Positions 1 through 5,914 of a DNA stretch of 10,262 nucleotides are shown in pieces (position 1 is the stretch's first letter; every line of letters starts with the position of its first letter). The notes beneath the pieces were generated by a model. It had not been told where the DNA came from and searched no databases. It was given only the letters and a program-made list of their open reading frames with translations. This DNA comes from Nitrospirota bacterium (GTDB lineage: Bacteria > Nitrospirota > Thermodesulfovibrionia > Thermodesulfovibrionales > JdFR-85): contig WFTX01000040.1 in the NCBI GenBank assembly GCA_015485235.1, positions 1 through 10,262 of the forward strand. The letters are read 5' to 3'. Both the position numbers and the translations under genes were made by a program.

Positions 1-2
1 GA

Positions 3-44
3 CTAATACACCAATACACCAATACACCAATACACCAATATACC
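3..44. repeat. 8-bp tandem repeat (CCAATACA-type)
   Basis: Five near-identical octamers in a row: CTAATACA, three exact CCAATACA units, then CCAATATA and a trailing CC. The array ends about 20 bp before the first ykgJ-type gene. The same 16-bp start, GACTAATACACCAATA, recurs at 773-788 before the second ykgJ-type gene. The array begins at the window edge and may be longer. It has no spacers, so it is not CRISPR. Function unknown. Confidence 0.85.
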
Positions 45-64
45 ACTTATTATGGAGGCTTTGA

Positions 65-655
65 ATGTCTAATGCCGTTGATCTCGATATCGGGAAGTTT
101 CTCGACCAGTTGTACGATGTTTACAGGGAGATCGATGCGGCCTATGCTGAGGCTGCTGAATACTACGGGTTTTCCTGTGAGGGTTGCGAGCAGAACTGTT
201 GCGATACGGTCTTTTACCACTACACACTGATTGAGTTTTTCGGGCTCCTGGACGGATTTGACGCCCTCCCCGAGGATATCCAGGCCAGAAGCCTCCAGAG
301 GGCCCGGGAGTATGTGAAGGAACTGAACAGGTTCAGGGGGAAGGAACAGAATGTCAAGATCCTCTGTCCCCTGAACTACGACGGCCTCTGCTCTGTCTAT
401 GAGCACCGTCCCCTGATCTGCAGAATCCACGGCCTTCCGGGGTCTTTCAGGCATCCCGCCAAGGGAATAAAGACCTTCTCCGGATGCAAGAGGTTTGAAG
501 AAACCAACAAGATGGAAAAGACAAAGGTTATTGAAAGGACGGCCTTCTATACCCGGATTGCGACCCTTGAAAGCCAGGTCCGGAGAGAGATGGACTACCT
601 GATGAAGTTTCAGAAGACCATAGCCGAGATGCTCCTTGACAGGAATCTTGTTTGA
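65..655 (+). CDS. YkgJ-family cysteine-cluster protein (paralog 1)
   Basis: A 196-aa cytosolic protein with no signal peptide or membrane segment. It has the YkgJ (PF03692-type) metal-chelating signature: a Cys cluster C-x2-C-x3-CC at residues 38, 41, 45 and 46, then a second half with C101, C109, C119 and C141 around the family-typical stretch EHRPLICR. The family is predicted to bind zinc or iron, possibly as an Fe-S cluster; its biochemical role is not established. The ATG at 65 is supported by GGAGG at 54-58, six bases upstream. A clear paralog lies at 830-1450, so this is a tandem pair. The C-terminal third is helical and rich in charged residues. Family assignment is firm; function is not. 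Confidence 0.9.
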   Translation: MSNAVDLDIGKFLDQLYDVYREIDAAYAEAAEYYGFSCEGCEQNCCDTVFYHYTLIEFFGLLDGFDALPEDIQARSLQRAREYVKELNRFRGKEQNVKILCPLNYDGLCSVYEHRPLICRIHGLPGSFRHPAKGIKTFSGCKRFEETNKMEKTKVIERTAFYTRIATLESQVRREMDYLMKFQKTIAEMLLDRNLV

Positions 656-694
656 TTCCTGATCCCGCATAAAACATGATAGACGGAGAGGGGA

Positions 695-719
695 AAGGTT
701 AAGAAAAAAGCGTATAGCG
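695..719. repeat. 25-bp intergenic module, inverted copy at 5812-5836
   Basis: These 25 bp (AAGGTTAAG, then six A, then GCGTATAGCG) match the reverse complement of 5812-5836 at 24 of 25 positions. The rest of the 656-829 gap continues as purine-rich, GCG-containing sequence (for example GAAGCGGGTAGAGTGG) and then the CCAATA array. The gap holds no ORF with a credible start. The module appears to be part of a dispersed composite repeat family. Confidence 0.8.
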
Positions 720-772
720 TGAAGCGGGTAGAGTGGCAAAAGGCGAGAAATGTTAAACGCGAGAAAGGCAAT

Positions 773-820
773 GACTAATACACCAATATACCAATAACCA
801 ATAACCAATTACCAATTACC
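773..820. repeat. Degenerate CCAATA/ACCAATT tandem array
   Basis: It starts with GACTAATACACCAATA, identical to positions 1-16, then decays into 6-8-bp variants (CCAATATA, CCAATA, ACCAATA twice, ACCAATT twice, ACC). It ends 9 bp before the start of the second ykgJ-type gene, so it occupies the position where a promoter or 5' UTR would lie. Unit length drifts from 8 to 7, which suggests slippage and point change rather than a conserved protein-binding array. Confidence 0.8.
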
Positions 821-829
821 GGCGAAGCC

Positions 830-1450
830 ATGTACATAGAAATATCCAGATACACTGATCGCCTTAAGGATGTCTATGAAAGGCTTGATTCCGCCTATGA
901 TGAACTTGCCCTGAAGTATGACGGGTTTTCCTGCAATGGCTGTGAGAAGGTATGCTGCGACAGGGTCTTTATTCATTTCACCCTGATAGAGCACTTCCAT
1001 CTCCTTGAGGGCTTCAGAAAGCTTTCTCCTGAGAAGCGTGAATCGGTTCTTGAAAGAGCCGAAGAATACAACAGGGGGTTTTCGGAAACAGCCCACCCTG
1101 AGGAAAACTTCAGGATGCTCTGTCCCCTCTGTGAGGAGAACCGGTGTATCCTCTATCCCTACCGTCCCCTTCTCTGCAGGGTTTACGGCCTTCCCGGTGT
1201 TCTCAGGAAGCAGACCGGTGAGCCTCTCGGATTCCCGGGATGCTGGCGGTTTCAGGACCTCCACGGTGAGGTGAGTGAGCCGCTGGACAGAACCGCCTTT
1301 TTCAGTGAGGTTGCCGGGATAGAGAAGGAACTGAGGGAGAAACTCACCTATTTCCAGCGATACAGAAAGACGGTCGCCCAGATGATCCTTGATGAAAAGA
1401 GAAAGGACGGGCTTATAATGAGGACCTACGACTTTTTTGAGGGATATTGA
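830..1450 (+). CDS. YkgJ-family cysteine-cluster protein (paralog 2)
   Basis: A 206-aa soluble protein, homologous along its length to the 65-655 product. It keeps the N-terminal cluster C35-x2-C38-x3-C42-C43 and the second group C98, C101, C106, C116 and C138, with YRPLLCR and GLPG motifs shared with paralog 1. It has one extra cysteine (C101 in CPLCEENRC) and a longer C-terminal tail. A metal-binding role is a family prediction; the substrate or partner is unknown. The start is the ATG after GGCGAAG, which is a weak ribosome site with short spacing. The stop TGA at 1448-1450 overlaps the next gene's ATG at 1450, so its translation is probably coupled to the DUF255 protein. Confidence 0.88.
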   Translation: MYIEISRYTDRLKDVYERLDSAYDELALKYDGFSCNGCEKVCCDRVFIHFTLIEHFHLLEGFRKLSPEKRESVLERAEEYNRGFSETAHPEENFRMLCPLCEENRCILYPYRPLLCRVYGLPGVLRKQTGEPLGFPGCWRFQDLHGEVSEPLDRTAFFSEVAGIEKELREKLTYFQRYRKTVAQMILDEKRKDGLIMRTYDFFEGY

Positions 1451-3516
1451 TGAACAGGCTCGCCAACGAGCGAAGCCCCTACCTGCTCCAGCATGCCTCT
1501 AACCCTGTGGACTGGTATCCATGGTCCGAGGAGGCCTTCCAGGCTGCCAGGAAGGAAGACAAGCCGATATTTCTCTCCATAGGTTACTCCACCTGTCACT
1601 GGTGTCATGTGATGGAGAAGGAGTCATTCGAGGATGAAGAGGTGGCAGAGCTCCTGAACCGGTACTTTGTCTCCATCAAGGTGGACAGGGAGGAACGGCC
1701 TGATATCGACAGCTTCTACATGACGGTCTGCCAGGCCATGACAGGCCGGGGCGGCTGGCCCCTTACCATCTTCATGACGCCTGAGAAGGAACCCTTTCTG
1801 GCTGCAACATACATACCCAGGGAGAGCCGTCATGGGATGAAAGGGCTCAGGGAGTTGATTCCCCTGATCGGCAGGATCTGGGAAGAGAGACGGGAAGACC
1901 TGCTCAGGGAGGCAGGGAGAATTACAGAAACCATCCGGGGATATTATGAGGAACCGGAAAGAGGTAGCCTGCCCGATGGGATTCTTGATGCCGGGGTTGA
2001 GTCGCTTATCAGGATTTACGATCCCGAATACGGGGGCTTTGGGCAGGGGCCGAAATTCCCGCTCCCCCATAACCATCTCTTCCTGTTAAGGAGATGGTAC
2101 CGTACCAGGAGGAACGGCTTGCTTGAAATGGTTCTTCGCTCGGTCAGGGGGATGCTTTACGGCGGGGTTCACGACCATATTGGAGGAGGCTTCCACAGGT
2201 ATTCCACGGACCGGGAATGGCTCCTTCCCCACTTCGAGAAGATGCTCTATGACCAGGCCCTGTTTCTCCACCTCTTTGCTGATCTCTATCAGATAACCGC
2301 AGACAGAGAGTTCCTTGATACAATCCATGAGATGGTGGAGTTCATTGCAAGGGATTTTATCTCTCCCCGGGGAGGCTTCTACTCGGCCTGGGATGCTGAC
2401 AGTGAGGGAGAGGAGGGAAGGTTTTACACCTGGACCAAGAGAGAGGTAAAAGATGCCCTGGGGGAGAGGGAGGGAGAGCTCTTCAGCCGGATCTTTCATC
2501 TGGAAGACGAAGGGAACTACCGGGATGAAGGCACCGGCCGGTATTCTGGAAGAAATATCCTCTATACCGGTGGCTCAATCAGGGATATCTCCGAAAGGCT
2601 CGGGATTGAGACAATAGAAATGGAAAACTATCTCAAAAAATGGCGGGAGGTCATATTCAGAAGGAGGGAGGAAAGGGTCAAGCCCTTCCTTGACGACAAG
2701 ATCCTTACAGACTGGAACGGTCTCATGATCGGGGCACTGGCAAGGGTACATCAGGTGACCGGCCTGACAGATGCCCTCTTATATGCCCGGAAGGCATGGG
2801 AGTTTCTCGAAAAGGAGATGCTTCGGGATAAAGGTCTCATCTTTCACCGGTGGCGGGAGGGCAGGGCGGAGATAGAGGGATTTCTTGACGATTATGCCTT
2901 TCTCTGCCACGGGCTCATTGAACTCTATCTTGCCACCGGCGAGCCGGGGTTCCTCTCGGAGGCTCTCAGTCTCGGGAAAACAATAACAGAGAGATTCAGG
3001 AGACCAGACGGTGGTTACTACATGAGTCCACCGTCTATGGACCTCCCTGTCAGGACTTCCGAGTATCATGATGGAGCACTGCCTTCGGGAAACTCTGTGG
3101 CCCTTAATAATATGGTCCGTCTTGGATACCTTGCCGGGGATGAGGCCCTTCTGGATCAGGCTGGGGAGGATATTGAATCCCTTGGAGGTCTGATCGCTGA
3201 AAACCCCTCTTCCTGCAGCTTCCTCCTCCTTGCAGTGGATACTCTCCGTTATGCCCCGGCATCCGTGGTTATCTGCCTGACCGGCAAGGCTGGAGCGGAT
3301 GAGCCCTTCCTGGAGTGGATCCAGCGGAACTACCTCCCGGACCTGATTGTACACCGGAAGACGCCCGGGAGTGCAGAGACCCTTGCAAGGATCCTTCCCC
3401 ATACCTCCTCAATGAAGCCTGCCGCTGACACCCCGAGAGCCTATCTATGTAAAGGGCATACCTGCAGTCCACCCGTGACCGGGCCTCAAGATCTCTGCAG
3501 GCTTTTGCAGGCCTGA
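1450..3516 (+). CDS. DUF255/YyaL-type thioredoxin-fold protein
   Basis: A 688-aa cytosolic protein of the YyaL / SPATA20 family. The N-terminal thioredoxin-like domain (about residues 1-165) shows the family opening NRLANERSPYLLQH, the CxxC motif STCHWCH with C49 and C52, the KVDREERPDID segment and GGWPLTIFMTP. The rest (about 180-680) is an alpha/alpha-barrel region resembling glycosidase and N-acylglucosamine 2-epimerase folds, with the landmarks GGFGQGPKFP, GGVHDHIGGGFHRYS, WDADSEGEEG and DWNGLMIGAL. Length is normal for the family. The exact reaction is not established; a redox role is inferred only from CxxC. I chose ATG 1450, which overlaps the ykgJ-2 stop, over the TTG at 1447. Intact, with no frameshift. 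Confidence 0.92.
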   Translation: MNRLANERSPYLLQHASNPVDWYPWSEEAFQAARKEDKPIFLSIGYSTCHWCHVMEKESFEDEEVAELLNRYFVSIKVDREERPDIDSFYMTVCQAMTGRGGWPLTIFMTPEKEPFLAATYIPRESRHGMKGLRELIPLIGRIWEERREDLLREAGRITETIRGYYEEPERGSLPDGILDAGVESLIRIYDPEYGGFGQGPKFPLPHNHLFLLRRWYRTRRNGLLEMVLRSVRGMLYGGVHDHIGGGFHRYSTDREWLLPHFEKMLYDQALFLHLFADLYQITADREFLDTIHEMVEFIARDFISPRGGFYSAWDADSEGEEGRFYTWTKREVKDALGEREGELFSRIFHLEDEGNYRDEGTGRYSGRNILYTGGSIRDISERLGIETIEMENYLKKWREVIFRRREERVKPFLDDKILTDWNGLMIGALARVHQVTGLTDALLYARKAWEFLEKEMLRDKGLIFHRWREGRAEIEGFLDDYAFLCHGLIELYLATGEPGFLSEALSLGKTITERFRRPDGGYYMSPPSMDLPVRTSEYHDGALPSGNSVALNNMVRLGYLAGDEALLDQAGEDIESLGGLIAENPSSCSFLLLAVDTLRYAPASVVICLTGKAGADEPFLEWIQRNYLPDLIVHRKTPGSAETLARILPHTSSMKPAADTPRAYLCKGHTCSPPVTGPQDLCRLLQA

Positions 3517-3593
3517 ACATTTTCTGATACTTTGGTTTACATACCCGGCAATAATATTTTTTGATAGGGGTATAAAAATTTTTTCTGTTTTTG

Positions 3594-3602
3594 TGATATA
3601 AT
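3594..3602 (+). promoter_or_regulatory. Extended -10 promoter of the lysR-type gene
   Basis: TG-A-TATAAT is a perfect extended -10 element (TGnTATAAT) in an AT-rich stretch (3549-3602). No good -35 is visible, as is common for extended -10 promoters. Only 7 bp separate the box from the ATG at 3610, so the transcript would start at or next to the start codon, giving a leaderless mRNA. No Shine-Dalgarno sequence is visible upstream of 3610. Confidence 0.6.
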
Positions 3603-3609
3603 ACTTGCT

Positions 3610-4527
3610 ATGGCAATGGATGATCACAAGCTCAGGGTCTTTTGTACGGTTGCGGAGACGAAGAGTTTCTCCAAGGCCTCGGAGATAATCCATCTCACCC
3701 AGCCTGCCGTCAGCCTTCAGATACAGGCCCTTGAGGAGTTGTATGAGACGAAGCTCTTTGACCGGTCCAGCAGCACCGTTACCCTCACCCCCGCTGGTGA
3801 GGTGCTCTATAAGTATGCGAAACACATACTATCTCTATACTCATCAGCAGAGAAGGAGATAGGGGAACTGACTGGCCTCGTTAAGGGCAGTGTATCCATA
3901 GGCGCCAGCACTACCATCGGAAACTATCTCCTTCCACAGGTAATCCCCGATTTCAGAAAAACGAGGCAGAAGATAAAGATAAACCTGCGCGTTGGAAATA
4001 CAAAGAGGGTGGTGGAACTCCTTAATGCCGGGAATATTGATTTCGGTCTTGTAGAAGGTGAACTCTCCCGTCAGAAGATCGCCGTTGAGAAGCTGATTGA
4101 TGATGAACTCTGTCTTGCCGTTCCTCCCCAGCATCCCTGGGCGAGGAAGAAGGAGATCTCCATATTCGATATAACAAAGGAACCCTTCATCTTGAGGGAG
4201 GAAGGCTCGGGGACCCGTCAGGTGATAGAGAAGTATTTCGAGAAACACGGTATAGCAATCCAGAACATGAAGATCACCCTGATCCTGGGAAGCACTGAGT
4301 CTATAAAGCACGCCGTTGAGAGGGGGATGGGGATATCCATCTTCTCGAAGTGGGCGGCCCTGAACGAGGTGAAATTCGGGACACTTAAGCTCCTGAGTTT
4401 CAAGGAAGAGAAGATGATGAGGCAGTTCAGCCTGATAACAACGAAGTACACCGTCCTGTCCCATCCTGCCGACGATTTCATGAGTTACCTCAAGACCTAC
4501 AAGTACGGAAAGATCCTGAAGGTCTGA
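3610..4527 (+). CDS. LysR-family regulator, selenium-metabolism-associated type
   Basis: A 305-aa LysR-type transcriptional regulator of normal length. The N-terminal winged helix-turn-helix spans about residues 5-65, with recognition segment LTQPAVSLQIQALEE and KLFDR plus LTPAGEVL. A linker helix follows. The effector domain (about 90-295) starts at KGSVSIGASTTIGNYLLP, as in CysB/CbbR-like members, and carries the conserved EEGSGTR segment. Its closest match in memory is the selenium metabolism-associated LysR group, and its gene faces selD, which supports that call. It would bind DNA as an oligomer and respond to a small ligand; ligand and targets are unknown. ATG 3616 (MDDHK) is an alternative start. 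Its stop is 2 bp from the selD stop on the other strand. Confidence 0.85.
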   Translation: MAMDDHKLRVFCTVAETKSFSKASEIIHLTQPAVSLQIQALEELYETKLFDRSSSTVTLTPAGEVLYKYAKHILSLYSSAEKEIGELTGLVKGSVSIGASTTIGNYLLPQVIPDFRKTRQKIKINLRVGNTKRVVELLNAGNIDFGLVEGELSRQKIAVEKLIDDELCLAVPPQHPWARKKEISIFDITKEPFILREEGSGTRQVIEKYFEKHGIAIQNMKITLILGSTESIKHAVERGMGISIFSKWAALNEVKFGTLKLLSFKEEKMMRQFSLITTKYTVLSHPADDFMSYLKTYKYGKILKV

Positions 4528-4529
4528 GT

Positions 4530-5543
4530 TCAGGCCACCTTCAACATACCTGAACCTTCCCTTACTTCCCCGACAATTGCAAGATAATCCGTATTTTCCC
4601 TGAACACGGTGAGCCCCTCTTCCGGCAGTGCTATGAGAAGGCCGCCCGATGTCTGGGGGTCTGCAAGAATGAGAAGGTCCAGTTCATCAAGGTCCGAGAC
4701 AAGGGAGCCAGAAGCCTGCAGGTGGTCGAGGTTTGCATGGGCTCCTGCCGGGATAATACCCCTTTCGGCCATCTCACGGACACGATTCATGAAGGGGATG
4801 TCATCCATCCTGAATACAAAATCCACTGAGGTTCCCCTTGCCATGTTGTAAGCATGACCGAGGAGCCCGAAACCGGTTATATCCGTAGCAGCATGGGCAC
4901 CGCCAATGACAGCGGCCCTGGAGGCCTCACTGTTAAGCGTGAGCATCCATTGAACAGCCTCTTCCAGATCCCTGTCCTCAAGCCTGCCTCCCTTAAGGGC
5001 AGTGGTGAGTATCCCCGTCCCAAGGGGTTTTGTTATCAGGAGGAGGTCTCCAGCTCTGGCGCCATCCTTTCTGAGTATCTCCTCCAGTTTTACAGTGCCC
5101 GTTACTGAGAGGCCGAACCTGAGTTCCGGATCATCAAAACTATGCCCTCCCATGAGCCTTACAGAGGCCCTGTTCATGGCACTTACCGCCCCTTCCAGTA
5201 TCTTCCTGACAGCATCCTTCTCTATCTCGCAAGCCGGGAACCCGACAATGGCAAGGGCCGTCAGTGGTGTACCGCCCATTGCGTATATGTCGCTCAATGA
5301 GTTTATTGCAGCAATCGCTCCGAACAGAAACGGATCGTTTACAACAGGGGTGATCACATCAACGGTCTCGACGATGTTAGTCCTGTCGTCGAGCCTGAAC
5401 ACACCGGCATCATCACCAGGCGGGACGATAACGCCCGAGGAGTTCCCTGTTTCTATTCCTGAAATTATACTTTCCAGGTCCGCCGGACCCAGCTTGCCGG
5501 CTCAGCCGGCAGCCTTTGCCTTCTCTGTCAGCCTGTAATCCAT
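4530..5543 (-). CDS. selD: Selenide, water dikinase (SelD), itself a selenoprotein
   Basis: Makes selenophosphate from selenide and ATP, the Se donor for Sec-tRNA and modified tRNA. A naive ORF starts only at the GTG at 5402, which removes the catalytic N-terminus. Read from ATG 5543 the frame continues MDYRLTEKAKAAG-TGA-AGKLGPADL and joins the known ORF in frame after 47 codons, giving 337 aa (E. coli SelD is about 347). The TGA at 5504-5502 is codon 14, at the place of the catalytic Cys/Sec, three residues before the conserved Lys (K17). Other landmarks are PPGDDAGV (41-48), D62 in the DVITPVVNDP stretch, GGHS (132-135), ATDITGFGLLGH and DPQTSGG (295-301). An in-frame TAA four codons upstream rules out longer starts. 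No strong Shine-Dalgarno is visible. Convergent with the LysR gene. Confidence 0.93.
5474..5492 (-). promoter_or_regulatory. Candidate bacterial SECIS hairpin of selD
   Basis: On the selD mRNA, bases 13-31 counted from the U of the UGA fold as a hairpin: GGUCC pairs with GGACC around a GGC loop (or GGUC/GACC around CGGCG), extended below by G-U, U-G and C-G pairs. This is the same distance from UGA as the apical SECIS hairpin of E. coli fdhF. The loop begins with G, which fits the loose bacterial consensus, but it lacks the E. coli GU loop pair. Confidence 0.65.
5495..5511 (-). other. GC-rich hairpin with the Sec UGA as its loop
   Basis: TGCCGGC-TGA-GCCGGCA on the coding strand is a perfect 7-bp inverted repeat whose three-base loop is the selenocysteine codon. 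It arises because Ala-Gly on both sides of Sec use the same codons, GCC GGC. It does not overlap the SECIS candidate at 5474-5492, so both could form in tandem. Regulatory meaning is inference. Confidence 0.7.
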
Positions 5544-5620
5544 AGTTATATCTTACCCAAAGTTTACTTCAAAAATCCCCCTCTGGTACTGAAAAAAAAT
5601 AAATCCTGAATCCAAAATCC

Positions 5621-5781
5621 AAAACTATGGAACACTGATTAACGCTGAAACAGACGGATCTGCACAGATAAAACAAATCCTAATTTCTAATTCCTAAATC
5701 CTAAACAAATTCCAATATCTAAATTCAAAACTTATGGAACGCAGATTAACACTGAAACAGACAGACTTACACAGATTAAAA
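5621..5781. repeat. Imperfect ~55-bp direct repeat pair in AT-rich gap
   Basis: Two copies, 5621-5673 and 5727-5781, share about 46 of 55 aligned positions, including ATGGAAC, GATTAAC, CTGAAACAGAC and CACAGAT. Between them lies degenerate AATCCTAA/AATTCCTAA sequence (about 5676-5726), and more of the same (TGAATCCAAAATCC) lies before copy 1. The whole 5544-5914 gap between the divergent selD and aminotransferase genes contains no convincing ORF; it is made of these repeats and the hexamer array that follows. Confidence 0.8.
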
Positions 5782-5811
5782 CTCTAAACAATTTCAAAAC
5801 TACGCCCTACC

Positions 5812-5836
5812 CGCTATACGCTTTTTTCTTGACCTT
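5812..5836. repeat. Inverted copy of the 695-719 module
   Basis: The reverse complement matches 695-719 at 24 of 25 positions. It directly abuts, and overlaps by one unit, the hexamer array at 5831-5896. On the minus strand the module continues as GGGTAGGGCGTAG; the copy at 695-719 continues TGAAGCGGGTAGAG, so the similarity fades after the shared core. Confidence 0.8.
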
Positions 5837-5896
5837 AACCTCAACCTCAACCTCAACCTTAACCTCAACCTTGGCCTTGACCTTAACCTTAACCTT
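5831..5896. repeat. Hexamer tandem array, 11 units of RRCCTY
   Basis: Eleven contiguous 6-bp units: AACCTC (four), AACCTT (four), GACCTT (two) and GGCCTT (one). All fit RRCCTY with no indel. The array ends 18 bp before the aminotransferase ATG and contains that gene's apparent -35 box. On the minus strand it reads as G-rich AAGGTT/GAGGTT repeats. Confidence 0.9.
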
Positions 5897-5905
5897 CAGT
5901 ATGAT
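5877..5905 (+). promoter_or_regulatory. Sigma70-type promoter of the aminotransferase gene
   Basis: TTGACC (5877-5882) and TATGAT (5900-5905) each match the consensus at 5 of 6 positions, with an exact 17-bp spacer. The -35 box is formed by a GACCTT unit of the hexamer array preceded by TT, and the spacer contains two further array units. The predicted start is about 5911-5913, only 2-4 bases before the ATG at 5915, so the mRNA would be leaderless or nearly so. No Shine-Dalgarno is visible. Confidence 0.6.
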
Positions 5906-5914
5906 AGATGCACC

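Noticed and set aside
3..44. CRISPR array at the left edge
   Set aside because: The units are 8 bp, contiguous and without spacers.
4528..4555. Terminator between the LysR gene and selD
   Set aside because: GTTCAGG/CCTGAAC forms a 7-bp stem, but the loop is 14 bases and the downstream sequence is only pyrimidine-rich without a T run, so I noted it but did not call it.
4530..5402. selD as a 290-aa gene starting at GTG 5402
   Set aside because: This start lies inside the conserved N-terminal domain and lacks the catalytic residue and lysine. The frame continues upstream through a TGA at the expected Sec position to an ATG at 5543.
5002..5538. 178-aa ORF on the + strand
   Set aside because: It is the antisense of selD, is rich in Ser and Pro and has no recognisable family; selD explains the sequence.
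5544..5572. Promoter TTGAAG-16 bp-TATAAC for selD
   Set aside because: The -10 box would end one base before the ATG, placing the transcript start inside the coding sequence.
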